From: Rhodanobacter denitrificans
GTDB taxonomy: Bacteria > Pseudomonadota > Gammaproteobacteria > Xanthomonadales > Rhodanobacteraceae
Reading direction: 5' to 3'
NCBI GenBank assembly: GCA_003241385.1
Contig: QFPO01000001.1
Span: 263,548-327,547, forward strand
DNA length: 64,000 nt
Shown in pieces: positions 48,639-57,133 of this stretch (position 1 is its first letter; the number at the start of each line of letters is the position of its first letter). The notes below the pieces were generated by a model. The model did not search any database. It was given only the letters and a program-made list of their open reading frames with translations, and was not told the DNA's origin. Both the position numbers and the translations under genes were made by a program.

Positions 48639-50537
48639 TCAGAACGAATACTTGGCCGTCGCCGCGACGAAGTCGCGGTCGTTGATCAGGTTGAAGCTGC
48701 CGCCACCGAAGAAGTTGGTGTAGCTGAGGTCGAACACCCACTGGTTGACGTAGCTGAGCTCGGCGCCGAGCGTCACCGACTTGCGGCCTTCGAGGAAGTT
48801 GCCGCCGGGACCGGGCGACGTGCCGTTGACGTCGTGGTTGAACGCGATGCGCGGCGACAGGTTCATCGCCTTGCCGAACACGTTGTTGTAGTCGGCGCGC
48901 GCGGCGACGCGATAGCCCCACGAGAAGTCGGTCGGGAAGCCGCCGACCTGGGTGATCGGATTGCGCAGACCGCCGCTGTTGACGTCCGGGCCGCCGCCGG
49001 TGTCGGTGCCGTCGCCGTTGAAGCGCACGCCGTACGGCAGGCTGACCTGCGTGAAGCCGACCTCGCCGACCAGCGAGATCTGATCGGAACCGAGGATGTT
49101 GCCGGGGCCGAACACCTTGGTGCCGGTCAGCTGCAGCTGCCACTGCTTGGCGCGCTGGTAGCCGCGGATCTCCTCGCCGGGCGAGAACTGGCCGAGCTGG
49201 CTCTGGAAGCGCAGGCCCGGCTGCGGGATCACCGCGTTGAGCGGCGACAGACCGGCGAACAGGATCTCCACGTCGTCGAGCTGGAACGGCATGTTCGGCC
49301 GGTAGCTGACCTCGCCCTGCAGCGCCACGCCGCTGTCCTCGAGCAGCGTGTTGAAGCTCAGGCCGAACAGGCGGATGCCTTCCGGATACTCGGTGAAGAA
49401 GCTGCCGGAGTTCGGCGCCGTCGTGGTCACCGCGAAGCCGCTGATCAGCGGCACGCGGCTGTGGTAGCGCATCGCGTAGAAGCCGAACTCGGTGTTGTTG
49501 AGCCAGTCGGCGAAGTAGCGCAGCGCCAGACCGCCCTGCCCGTCGTCCTGCGGCTTGCGCGTGGGGCTGCGCGGGAACGCCGCCGAACAGCCGGCCGCGA
49601 CCAGGTTGGCCGGCAGGCCGGTGTCGCTGGCGCCGTAGTTGCCGCCGACGCAGACCTCGTCGAACAGGTTCGGGTTGATGACCGGCTGCGGCACCGTGCC
49701 GAAGTTCAGCATGACATAGCGGCCGCCGATCACCGCGAAGTCGTTCGTCGAGAAGTAGGTGCCGACCGGATCGGCGTCGGTCTCGTCGTAGTCGAGCTGG
49801 TAGAACGCTTCCAGCGACACGCGATCGGACAGGTTCAGCGAACCCCAGACCATGTTGACCGGCAGGAAGGCCTGCTTGAGCTCGGCGCCGGCGACGCGCA
49901 GCTTGGAGACGTCGACCGGGTTGATCGCGTTGATGCCGTTCTGGATGAACGTGCTCTCGCCCCAGCTGACGACCTGCTTGCCGACGCGCCAGCTGCCGCT
50001 CTGGTCGCCGACGGTGAAGTTGTTGAACAGGAAGGCGTCGTAGATGCGCGTCTGCGTGCCGACGCGGTTCTTGGCGGCGTGTGAGAGGTTGTCGCGGTCC
50101 TCGTTCTCGAAGTCGTAGAAGCCGTAGCCGCGGACGAACAGGCCCCAGTTGGCGCCGTAGTTGAGGCTGAGCTCGACGTTGGCGCCGACCGCATTGGAGA
50201 ACGGATCCCACTGGTCGTAGGCGAGATTGCCGTCGTCGCCGTTGACCGAGTAGCGGCCGCGGGCCGCGCGCTGCGCCTCGCTGCCGAGCCCGAGCGCGCT
50301 GACGGTCGGATCGTAGAAGGCCTTGCCGATCAGGTCCGAATCGCGATCCTGCACGCGCACCGAGATGCCGTAGGACAGCGTCGTGTTGAGCGTGCCGTGG
50401 AAGCCGTCGTCGTTGCCGAAGCTGATCGCGGCCGCCGGCGCGGCCAGGCCGGCCAGTGCGAAGGCGGTCGCCAGCGCGAGGGCGTTGCGCGCCGGGCGCC
50501 GCTGCAGCGTCATCGTCGAGATGTTGGTCTTGTTCAT
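48639..50537 (-). CDS. DUF1302 outer-membrane beta-barrel protein
   Basis: Protein of 632 residues. The signal peptide (cleavage near APAAAISF) is followed by HGTLNTTLSYGISVRVQDRD, WRVGKQVVSWGESTFIQNGI, NAINPVDVSKLR and many amphipathic strands, ending in Phe (ATAKYSF), the usual barrel insertion signal. DUF1302 proteins resemble FadL-like channels for hydrophobic compounds. Its start is 30 bases after the lipase stop, so lipase, channel and DUF1329 form one unit. Confidence 0.92.
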   Translation of the reverse strand: MNKTNISTMTLQRRPARNALALATAFALAGLAAPAAAISFGNDDGFHGTLNTTLSYGISVRVQDRDSDLIGKAFYDPTVSALGLGSEAQRAARGRYSVNGDDGNLAYDQWDPFSNAVGANVELSLNYGANWGLFVRGYGFYDFENEDRDNLSHAAKNRVGTQTRIYDAFLFNNFTVGDQSGSWRVGKQVVSWGESTFIQNGINAINPVDVSKLRVAGAELKQAFLPVNMVWGSLNLSDRVSLEAFYQLDYDETDADPVGTYFSTNDFAVIGGRYVMLNFGTVPQPVINPNLFDEVCVGGNYGASDTGLPANLVAAGCSAAFPRSPTRKPQDDGQGGLALRYFADWLNNTEFGFYAMRYHSRVPLISGFAVTTTAPNSGSFFTEYPEGIRLFGLSFNTLLEDSGVALQGEVSYRPNMPFQLDDVEILFAGLSPLNAVIPQPGLRFQSQLGQFSPGEEIRGYQRAKQWQLQLTGTKVFGPGNILGSDQISLVGEVGFTQVSLPYGVRFNGDGTDTGGGPDVNSGGLRNPITQVGGFPTDFSWGYRVAARADYNNVFGKAMNLSPRIAFNHDVNGTSPGPGGNFLEGRKSVTLGAELSYVNQWVFDLSYTNFFGGGSFNLINDRDFVAATAKYSF

Positions 50538-50567
50538 GTCGTGTGGACTCCCCAGGATCCCGGTCGA

Positions 50568-52724
50568 TTACTGCGTGCGGATGACGGACGGATTGGCGAT
50601 CTGCACGGCGGTGCCGCCGCTGACCAGCAGGCTGGCCATCTCGCCCTGCATTTCCGCGGTCGCGGCCGGCGATGCTGCCGGGCTCAGCAGCGAGCCGTGA
50701 TCGCCCTGGGTGAAGCGCACCGCGCCGCGGATGCCGGCGGCGTTCTGCGTGGTCGCGGTGATCGAGGCCAGGCCGAGCGCGCGGATCAGCGGCTCGGTAC
50801 CCGACAGCGGCGCACCGGCCACGCTGTTCGGAATGACCTGGTCGGGCAGCACGTCGCCGCCGCCGACCACTTCCTGCAGCAGCAGGCGCTTGCCGGCCGT
50901 CGCGAACGCGAAGTTGATCGGATCGGCCGAGTCGATGACGGTCTGCGCGGCGCCGAAGAACGCGTCGTAGTCGGGCGTGCCCGGCTGCAGGCCGGCCGAG
51001 GCGGCCAGGCCGGCGCGGATGCGCGGGCCGAACGTCGGCGAGGCTTCGAGCAGGCGCGCGATGCCGCCGCCCGGCACGTTCAGCAGCGCGGTCTGCACGC
51101 TCGGCTCGGTCGCCATGAAGACCGTGCCGATGATGCCGCCGAGCGACTGGCCGACGAAGCTGATGCGCGTGGCGTCGAAGTCGGCCGCGCCGCTGCTCGA
51201 GATGCGCATCGCCGGGATCGCGTGGGTCAGCGCGATCAGGTCGGCCGCGGCCTGGCGGATGTTGTCGCGCGAGGTCAGCAGGCTGGTCAGATTGATGAAG
51301 TGCGTGCCGGAGCTGTCGATCACGCCGTCGGGACCGGCGGCGCCGCTGGTGTTGTCGACGTAGTCGACGTCGAACGTGCGCTCGCGCGCACCGAGCGCCG
51401 CGAACGGCGTGTTGCCGACGTACAGCGGGCTGGTGCGGTCGGTGATGCCGTGCAGCGGCGCGTCGATCGCGACCACCGCGAAGCCCTGCGAGGCCAGCGT
51501 CGCGGCGACCGCGAACGCGTCGGTGCGGTTGCGCGTGATGCCGTGCTGGTAGATCACGACCGGCCACCCGGCCGCCGGCCGCGAGCGACCCGAGGCCGCG
51601 TTCGGCACGGTCAGCACCATCGGCACCGTCTGCGTCGAGGTCGCCACCGGCAGCGGGTTGGCGAACGTCACGTTGGTCGAGGTCGGGTCGAGGCCGGCCG
51701 CGTTGAACGGCGGTACGTAGGCGCCCGGCGCAGCGCGCCAGAACGTATTGAGCGGCGCGGTCGGGTTGGACGCGCCGGGCGCGCCGAGGTAGTACGGCAG
51801 GTCGATCACACCGATGTGCACGTCGGCGATCGGCGGCAGCGCCGGATTGATCGCGGCCAGCGTCAGGCCGGTCGGCGCGGTGCGCGTCATCGGCGCGGCG
51901 GCCGCGACGGCGCGGGCGCGCACCGCCTGCATCACCGGCGTGACGCTCTGCGTGGTCGCGACCCAGCTCAGCACGATGCGGTCGCGCGGCACACCGGCGG
52001 CGGCCGCGGCGGCTTCCTGCGCATTGGTCAGACGGCGCAGCGGCTCGAGCGCGCAGGCGGTCGCGTCCGGCAGCAGCGGCTCGGTCGAGACGCCGTTGGT
52101 GCACAGCGGACTGGTGCGCTGGGTCAGGAAGTAGGTCTGGTCCGGCGTCGCGTCGTTGCCGCGGCTGTCGGTGATGCCGTCGGTCAGCACGGCCATGTAC
52201 GAGGTCAGCTGCGCGAGCGGCTTGGTCGGCACGATCGCCAGCGTGCGCGCGGACGCGTCCGAGGACGCCAGCGCGACGACGAAATCGGCATTGGGCTGCA
52301 GCTCGCGCGTGACGCCGGTGACCGCGCCGCCGGGGCCGCTCAGCGTCACCTGGAAGACGCGCACGCTCTGGCCGGCGACGATCGAGGTCGTCCTCGGCGC
52401 GGCCGAGAACGTCGTCGTCCACGGCGTCGTCGTGCTCCAGCCGTCGAGCGTATTGATCGCGACGCGCGGATTGGAATAGTCGGTCGGATTCGGGACCGGG
52501 ATGTTCAACGTGAGGTCGGTCGTGCCCGACAGCAGCAGATTGGTCGGCGACGGCACCACGCTCGTGGACGGATCGAAGCGCGCGGTGATGACGCCGGTGA
52601 CCGGCGAGCCGTCGTTGTTGGTCGCCGGGTTCGGCGGCGGGGCGCTGGAGCTGTTGCTGCCGCCGCTGCAGGCGGACAGCAGAGCGGTCGCCAGTGCGAC
52701 CGCCAGAATCGATCGGGCCTGCAT
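50568..52724 (-). CDS. Outer-membrane lipase lipoprotein (VolA-like)
   Basis: Protein of 718 residues. The signal peptide ends with lipobox LSAC, followed by a Gly/Ser tether, then an N-terminal domain of the bacterial virulence-factor-lipase type (ITARFDPSTSVVPSPTNLLL, VMQAVRARA) and an alpha/beta hydrolase with nucleophile Ser in FVGQSLGGIIGT (about 525) and His in QGDHGSLLSP (about 675). Vibrio VolA, of this family, is a surface lysophospholipase working with FadL; here a DUF1302 barrel takes the FadL place. GGGGAGAGG upstream fixes ATG 52724. Substrate unproven. Confidence 0.85.
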   Translation of the reverse strand: MQARSILAVALATALLSACSGGSNSSSAPPPNPATNNDGSPVTGVITARFDPSTSVVPSPTNLLLSGTTDLTLNIPVPNPTDYSNPRVAINTLDGWSTTTPWTTTFSAAPRTTSIVAGQSVRVFQVTLSGPGGAVTGVTRELQPNADFVVALASSDASARTLAIVPTKPLAQLTSYMAVLTDGITDSRGNDATPDQTYFLTQRTSPLCTNGVSTEPLLPDATACALEPLRRLTNAQEAAAAAAGVPRDRIVLSWVATTQSVTPVMQAVRARAVAAAAPMTRTAPTGLTLAAINPALPPIADVHIGVIDLPYYLGAPGASNPTAPLNTFWRAAPGAYVPPFNAAGLDPTSTNVTFANPLPVATSTQTVPMVLTVPNAASGRSRPAAGWPVVIYQHGITRNRTDAFAVAATLASQGFAVVAIDAPLHGITDRTSPLYVGNTPFAALGARERTFDVDYVDNTSGAAGPDGVIDSSGTHFINLTSLLTSRDNIRQAAADLIALTHAIPAMRISSSGAADFDATRISFVGQSLGGIIGTVFMATEPSVQTALLNVPGGGIARLLEASPTFGPRIRAGLAASAGLQPGTPDYDAFFGAAQTVIDSADPINFAFATAGKRLLLQEVVGGGDVLPDQVIPNSVAGAPLSGTEPLIRALGLASITATTQNAAGIRGAVRFTQGDHGSLLSPAASPAATAEMQGEMASLLVSGGTAVQIANPSVIRTQ

Positions 52725-52773
52725 GAATCCTCTCCCCTTCTTAAATTTCTGTAGGCGACGTGTCGGCCGCCGC

Positions 52774-52803
52774 ATCTTAGGCGCTCGCGACTTCGCTTTG
52801 CAA
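52774..52803 (-). promoter_or_regulatory. Candidate promoter of the lipase-DUF1302-DUF1329 unit
   Basis: On the minus strand TTGCAA and TAAGAT are 18 bases apart, leaving a leader of about 45 bases to the lipase ATG with its strong ribosome site. A reasonable sigma-70 match in an otherwise GC-rich gap. Confidence 0.5.
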
Positions 52804-52876
52804 TGGCGGAGCGCCAGAAAATCGTTGCTACTTCAATATGTTGCGTCGCACCATACGCAGAGGCATGGTAGGCCCG

Positions 52877-53752
52877 TCACAGCGCGGGCGGCGCCTGCCA
52901 GCAGGCCGGGTCGGGCCGGAACGGCCGCGGCGACCAGCCGAGCTCGGCGGCGGCGGCGCCGTCTTCGGCGATCAGGTCAGCCGACAGCCGCTCGACCGCG
53001 GCAGCCAGATGCGGCATGCCCGGCGACGTCCGCCATAGTGCCCCGCCGACGCGCAGCAAGGCCAGCGGTACCGGCAGCGGCACGGTCGCGACGCCGAGGC
53101 CGGCTCGCACGCGCTCGAGCATCGCCGCGAACGACAGCCGCTCGCCGCCACCGAGCGCATAGACGCGGCCGGCGGCCTGCGGCTGCGCCCACGCGGCGAG
53201 ACAGGCCTCGGCGAGGTCGGCCGCATGGACCGGCTGGCGCAGGCCCTCGCCGCCGATCACGCGCGGAAACACGCGCAGCCGACGCGCCAGTTGTGCGATC
53301 GGGGTCAGGCTGCGGTCCATGCCGGCCCCGTAGATCAGGGTCGGCCGCAACACGGTCCAGCCGGCGCCGAGCGCAGCGGCGGCACCCGCCAGCGCCTGCT
53401 CGGACGCGGCCAGGCGCGCAGCCAGCGCGCGCTCGGCCGGATCGGGCGAGGCGCGCTTGCTCTCGGCGCTCATCGAGCCGAACGCGACGATGCGGCCGAT
53501 GCCGTCCACGTGCGCGGCCGGCAGCCAGCTGGCCAGGCCGTCCAGCGGCCCGAGACTGAACAATGCGTCGACGGCCGGCAGCGCCGGCATCGCGCCGTAG
53601 AGGTCGCCGCAGCGCCACTGCAGCCCTGGCCGCTGCGACGGCGGCCGCGGCCGGCGGCTCAGCGCGATCACGCGCCAGCCGGCATCGAGCAGGCGCGGCA
53701 CCAGGAACCGGCCGATCTGGCCGTCGGCACCGGCGACGAACGCGAGCGGCAT
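52877..53752 (-). CDS. Atypical NAD(P)-binding SDR (NDUFA9-like)
   Basis: Protein of 291 residues with a Rossmann start FVAGADGQIGRFLVPRLLDA and the later segment TVLRPTLIYGAGMDRSLTPI, then EGLRQPVHAADLAEACLAAW. The catalytic Tyr-x-x-x-Lys of classical SDRs is not visible where expected, as in the atypical NDUFA9-like group that binds NADPH without clear catalysis. It directly abuts the receiver-protein gene (no intergenic base), so it is the last gene of the exchanger-kinase-receiver operon. Confidence 0.82.
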   Translation of the reverse strand: MPLAFVAGADGQIGRFLVPRLLDAGWRVIALSRRPRPPSQRPGLQWRCGDLYGAMPALPAVDALFSLGPLDGLASWLPAAHVDGIGRIVAFGSMSAESKRASPDPAERALAARLAASEQALAGAAAALGAGWTVLRPTLIYGAGMDRSLTPIAQLARRLRVFPRVIGGEGLRQPVHAADLAEACLAAWAQPQAAGRVYALGGGERLSFAAMLERVRAGLGVATVPLPVPLALLRVGGALWRTSPGMPHLAAAVERLSADLIAEDGAAAAELGWSPRPFRPDPACWQAPPAL

Positions 53753-54694
53753 CTAGCGCCCGGCGGCCTGGCGCGCGACGCGCGCCGGCAGGGCGCGGAT
53801 CCGCGCGAGCAGCGCGGCCTGCGGCAGCGACAGCAGCGGCTCGGCCGCGGCGACCGCGGCGAGCGCATGACGCGGCAGCGCATCGGGGCTGCGCTTGATC
53901 GCCATGTAGCGATCCAGCGCCGCGGCGATCGCCTGCTCGCACTGGCGCAGATCGAGCGGCCGCGCGAGCAGCCGGAACACGCGCGCCTCGTCGGCAAGCG
54001 CGATCGCGCGTGCCGGATCCTGTCGCGTGCACGCGGCCACTGCGAGGATCTGCGGCTGGTGCGCCTTGAGCGCCTGCAGCCAGCCGCCGAGATCGCCGTG
54101 GCGCGCGTCGACCTCGGCGAACACGACGCCGGTTTCGTACTGCTCGATCACCTGGATCGCGCGATCGGCCGAACTGGCGAAGCGGACCTGATAGCGCGCC
54201 TGCAGCTGCTCGCGCAGCCGCTGCTGCAGCGTCGGATCGTCCTCGACGACGAGCACGCCGACCTGGGCGCGCGCCCAGGCCTGGTCCTGCGCGACCGAGG
54301 CGTCCGGCCGCAGCGCCGGCACCGAGCGCGCGATCGTGCCGGCCTCGGCGACGACGGCCGCCAGCACGTCGTTGCTCGGCCATGGCACCGAGGCGACGTG
54401 CCAGACCTCGGCCTCGTTGACGGCCGCGGCGACCGCCGCGAACGTCTCGCGCTCGAACAGGGCGATGCGCTGCGCGCGCGGCTGTACCTGCCGCAGTGCG
54501 GCCAGCATCGCGACCGCGTCGCCGCCCGGAAACCGGCCGGACGCGACGATCACGTCGACGTCGCGCTCGCGTGCCGAGACGAGTGCGTCGTCGCCATCGG
54601 CGGCCACGATGACCTCGTGCGCGCGCAGCAGCGCCTTGAGCGCACGCGCGAGCGGCGCGTCGGCGACCAGCAGCAGGACCCGCAGCGGCTCCAT
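53753..54694 (-). CDS. Degenerate tandem-receiver protein
   Basis: Protein of 313 residues with two receiver-like domains (about 1-115 and 143-260) and a helical tail. Receiver 1 has Ser52 where the phospho-accepting Asp should be and lacks the acidic pair. Receiver 2 (VGVLVVEDDPTLQQRLREQL) keeps the acidic pair at 151-153 but has Glu194 at the phospho-site and Arg245 in place of the conserved Lys; Asp196 is close by but out of register. Phosphorylation by the usual mechanism is therefore unlikely; Glu194 may mimic the active state. No DNA-binding domain is seen. GGAG upstream fixes ATG 54694, 17 bases after the kinase stop. Confidence 0.8.
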   Translation of the reverse strand: MEPLRVLLLVADAPLARALKALLRAHEVIVAADGDDALVSARERDVDVIVASGRFPGGDAVAMLAALRQVQPRAQRIALFERETFAAVAAAVNEAEVWHVASVPWPSNDVLAAVVAEAGTIARSVPALRPDASVAQDQAWARAQVGVLVVEDDPTLQQRLREQLQARYQVRFASSADRAIQVIEQYETGVVFAEVDARHGDLGGWLQALKAHQPQILAVAACTRQDPARAIALADEARVFRLLARPLDLRQCEQAIAAALDRYMAIKRSPDALPRHALAAVAAAEPLLSLPQAALLARIRALPARVARQAAGR

Positions 54695-54711
54695 CGGCTT
54701 CTCCGGATCGA

Positions 54712-55761
54712 TCAGGCCGCCGCCAGCGGCGCTGCCGCGGCCGCTTCGGCGCCGGCGGTCCCGGCCGGCAGGCTGACGACGAAGCGCGAGCCGCCGCCGG
54801 CCGTGTGCACCTGGATCGAGCCACCGTGCGCTTTGACGATGCGGTGCACGACGGCCAGACCGATGCCGAGGCCCTGCCCGACCGCGCGGGTCGTGAAGAA
54901 CGGCTCGAAGATCCGCGCCAGCACGTCGTCGTCGATGCCGTGTCCGGAATCGGCGATCTCGACCTCGACGGCGCCGTGCTCGCCGCGCCGCGTCGTGACG
55001 GTCAGCCGGCCGTTCGCCGGCATCGCCTGGACGGCATTGGTAACGAGATTGAGCACCATGCGGCCGAGCTGGCCCGGCACCGCGCGCATGCGCGGCAGAT
55101 CCGCGCGCTCGCGGACCAGCTCGATGCGGTCCGCGCGCAGATGCGCGGTCGCGTCGAGCACCGCGTCGACGAGCGCGTTCAGATCGACCCATTCGGCGTC
55201 GTCGCGCTCGCTGCGCGCGTGCGCGCCGAGTTCACGTGCGATGCCGTCGAGCCGCGTCAGGCCGGCATCGGCATCGCCGAGCAGATCGCGCGCCTCGTCG
55301 AGGAATGCGCTGCGCTCGAGGTTCTGGCGCGCCTGGAACAGCTTGGCGCGCGCGCCCTCGACGTGACGGACGACGTTGTCGAGACTGGCCGGATCGGCGC
55401 CGAGAATCAGCTCGACCGGCTGCAGGCAATACTGCACGGCCGCGTCGTAGGCCTTGACGAGCTTGCGGTAGTCGGCGATCTGGCCGGCGGCCAGCTGCAC
55501 GTTGTTGCGCGCCGAGCCGAGCGGCCGCGCCAGCTCGCGGCAGAAGCCGGCCGCGAGCTGGCCGAGACCGGCATAGTCGCCGACCTGGGCGGCCTGCACC
55601 TGGCGCGCCTCCAGCTCGGTCAGTTCCTCCATCAGGGCCTGCTTGCCGCGCTCGAGGCTGGCCGCGCGTTCGTTCTCGCGGCGCAGCGCGGCGCGCAGCA
55701 TCAGCAGCCCGACCGCGAGCGCGGCCGCGACGGCCCATCCGATCCAGGCGATCGCGTTCAT
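54712..55761 (-). CDS. Histidine kinase lacking the phospho-accepting His
   Basis: Protein of 349 residues: one N-terminal membrane helix (4-25), coiled coil, a DHp-like region and a complete HATPase domain (NLVTNAVQAMP, EIADSGHGIDDD, GQGLGIGLAVVHRIVKAHGG). The DHp box reads GLGQLAAGFCRELARPLGSA; in related kinases it is A-G-x-x-H-E-L-N-N-P-L, so His is replaced by Arg75 (codon CGC, one transition from CAC) and both Asn are lost. It should bind ATP but not autophosphorylate conventionally. It follows the exchanger-like gene by 37 bases. Confidence 0.82.
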   Translation of the reverse strand: MNAIAWIGWAVAAALAVGLLMLRAALRRENERAASLERGKQALMEELTELEARQVQAAQVGDYAGLGQLAAGFCRELARPLGSARNNVQLAAGQIADYRKLVKAYDAAVQYCLQPVELILGADPASLDNVVRHVEGARAKLFQARQNLERSAFLDEARDLLGDADAGLTRLDGIARELGAHARSERDDAEWVDLNALVDAVLDATAHLRADRIELVRERADLPRMRAVPGQLGRMVLNLVTNAVQAMPANGRLTVTTRRGEHGAVEVEIADSGHGIDDDVLARIFEPFFTTRAVGQGLGIGLAVVHRIVKAHGGSIQVHTAGGGSRFVVSLPAGTAGAEAAAAAPLAAA

Positions 55762-55798
55762 GCCGAGACCTCCGTACCGCGCGCCGCCGCGCGCCGGT

Positions 55799-56755
55799 TC
55801 ACGACCAGGCTCCGATCAGGAACGTCTCGCCGAGCACGAACAGCGCGAACAACGCGACCAGCACGCCGCCTTCGCGCGTCGACAGCTCGCTGTCGCTGCG
55901 CATCATCGGATACAGCGCGAACGCCAGCGCGAACATCACCGGCAGTTCGACGCGCTGCAGCGAGCGCGCGACCGGCAGCGGCGCCCAGACCGCGAGCACG
56001 CCGACCAGCAGCAGCACGCACAGGCCGGCCGTGAACGCATGCGCGAGCACGAAGTCGCCCTGCCCGCGCCGCGCCGCGATCAGCGCCGAGGGCAGTCCGG
56101 CCAGCGCGGTCGCGATGCCGAGCGGCAGCAGGCCGGCGACGACCGGGGCGAGCCCCCAGCCGTCGGCGAGCGCCGCGGTCGAGCGCACCAGCCACACCGC
56201 CGCGAACGGCAGCATGACCACGCCGACGACGACGCACAGCGAATCGCGCCAGACCAGCATCGAAGTACCGGTGGCCGCGGCCAGCTCGTTGCGCGCGGCG
56301 GCGTCCTCGCGCCGCGCCGCGATCACGGTAGCCGCCAGTACGAGGATCCAGGCTGCGATCAGGATCGCGCCGTCAACCTGGCCGAGCTCGCCGTCCGCGC
56401 CGAGCGCCCAGAGCAGGCCGATGCCGATCAGCAGCGCCGGATTGGCGATGCGGAACAGGCGCAGCCGGATCAGCAGCGGCGAGGCCAGGGCCGCAAGGCC
56501 GAGGATCAGGGCCAGATGCGCGATGCCGCCGCCGATCAGGCTGCCGAGCGCGAGTTCGGGCTGCAGCGCGAACGCCGCCGCGAGCGCGACCGCCAGCGCC
56601 GGCAGCACGGCGCCGAGCGCGGTCGCACCGAGCGCGACGCCGTAGGTTCTGGCGCCGCTGCACAGGAAAAGTCCGGTGACGCCACGGACGAAGGCGTCGT
56701 TGGCGACGATCAACAGCACCGTGGCCAGTGCGAAGATACCCAGTTGCGCGAGCAT
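55799..56755 (-). CDS. CaCA-like (YrbG-type) membrane protein without ion ligands
   Basis: Membrane protein of 318 residues with about ten helices and the two-repeat layout of Na+/Ca2+ exchangers. The repeats are degenerate: G-T-S-x-P-E is GAVLPA in the first and LAGLPS in the second, and G-N-x-I-G-S-N is GSLIGGG and AHAFTAG. All acidic and polar ion-coordinating residues known from archaeal NCX are missing. It may be a non-transporting sensor or carry something else. Strong GGAGGGA upstream of ATG 56755. First gene of the operon with kinase, receiver and SDR. Confidence 0.78.
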   Translation of the reverse strand: MLAQLGIFALATVLLIVANDAFVRGVTGLFLCSGARTYGVALGATALGAVLPALAVALAAAFALQPELALGSLIGGGIAHLALILGLAALASPLLIRLRLFRIANPALLIGIGLLWALGADGELGQVDGAILIAAWILVLAATVIAARREDAAARNELAAATGTSMLVWRDSLCVVVGVVMLPFAAVWLVRSTAALADGWGLAPVVAGLLPLGIATALAGLPSALIAARRGQGDFVLAHAFTAGLCVLLLVGVLAVWAPLPVARSLQRVELPVMFALAFALYPMMRSDSELSTREGGVLVALFALFVLGETFLIGAWS

Positions 56756-57133
56756 GAGTTCCCTCCGGAGCGGCAGAGTATCGACTGCCGTCGACGCCGG
56801 CCCAGGGAGGCCGGCGTGCCGGCGATTTCATGCCAGAACGCCATCGCGCGCAAGCTCGGCCTCGTCCACCGGTCGGCATCGGCCGACCGGCGGAGCTCGA
56901 AAGAGGCCGGCGGTAACGCGGCCTTCTCGATCGAAGAGGCCGCACGCGAGCACGGCATGCGACCGGAAGCGACGAGCCGAATGCCGCAACGACGGCGCAA
57001 CCGACGCGCGCTCGCGTCCCTTGCGTGGTCGCCGCAGACATTCCGCCGCGCTCGGTCTACCATCCCGGCGATAGCCTCCTCCCGCTCGACTGCGAACCGG
57101 CTGCGGCTTGCGCGAGCCCGCCGGCCGATCCGA
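56756..57133. other. No gene seen
   Basis: Divergent gap between the exchanger-like and AsmA-like genes. Open frames cross it but lack starts with ribosome sites. The AsmA-like frame has an in-frame ATG at 56981, which would add 51 residues of unlikely, Arg-rich sequence. No clear promoter, RNA or repeat. Confidence 0.45.

Noticed and set aside
47245..52422. A 1725-codon open frame on the minus strand
   Set aside because: Only its last 459 codons are real (DUF1329). The rest is a shadow frame across DUF1302 and the lipase, kept open by GC-rich codon use.
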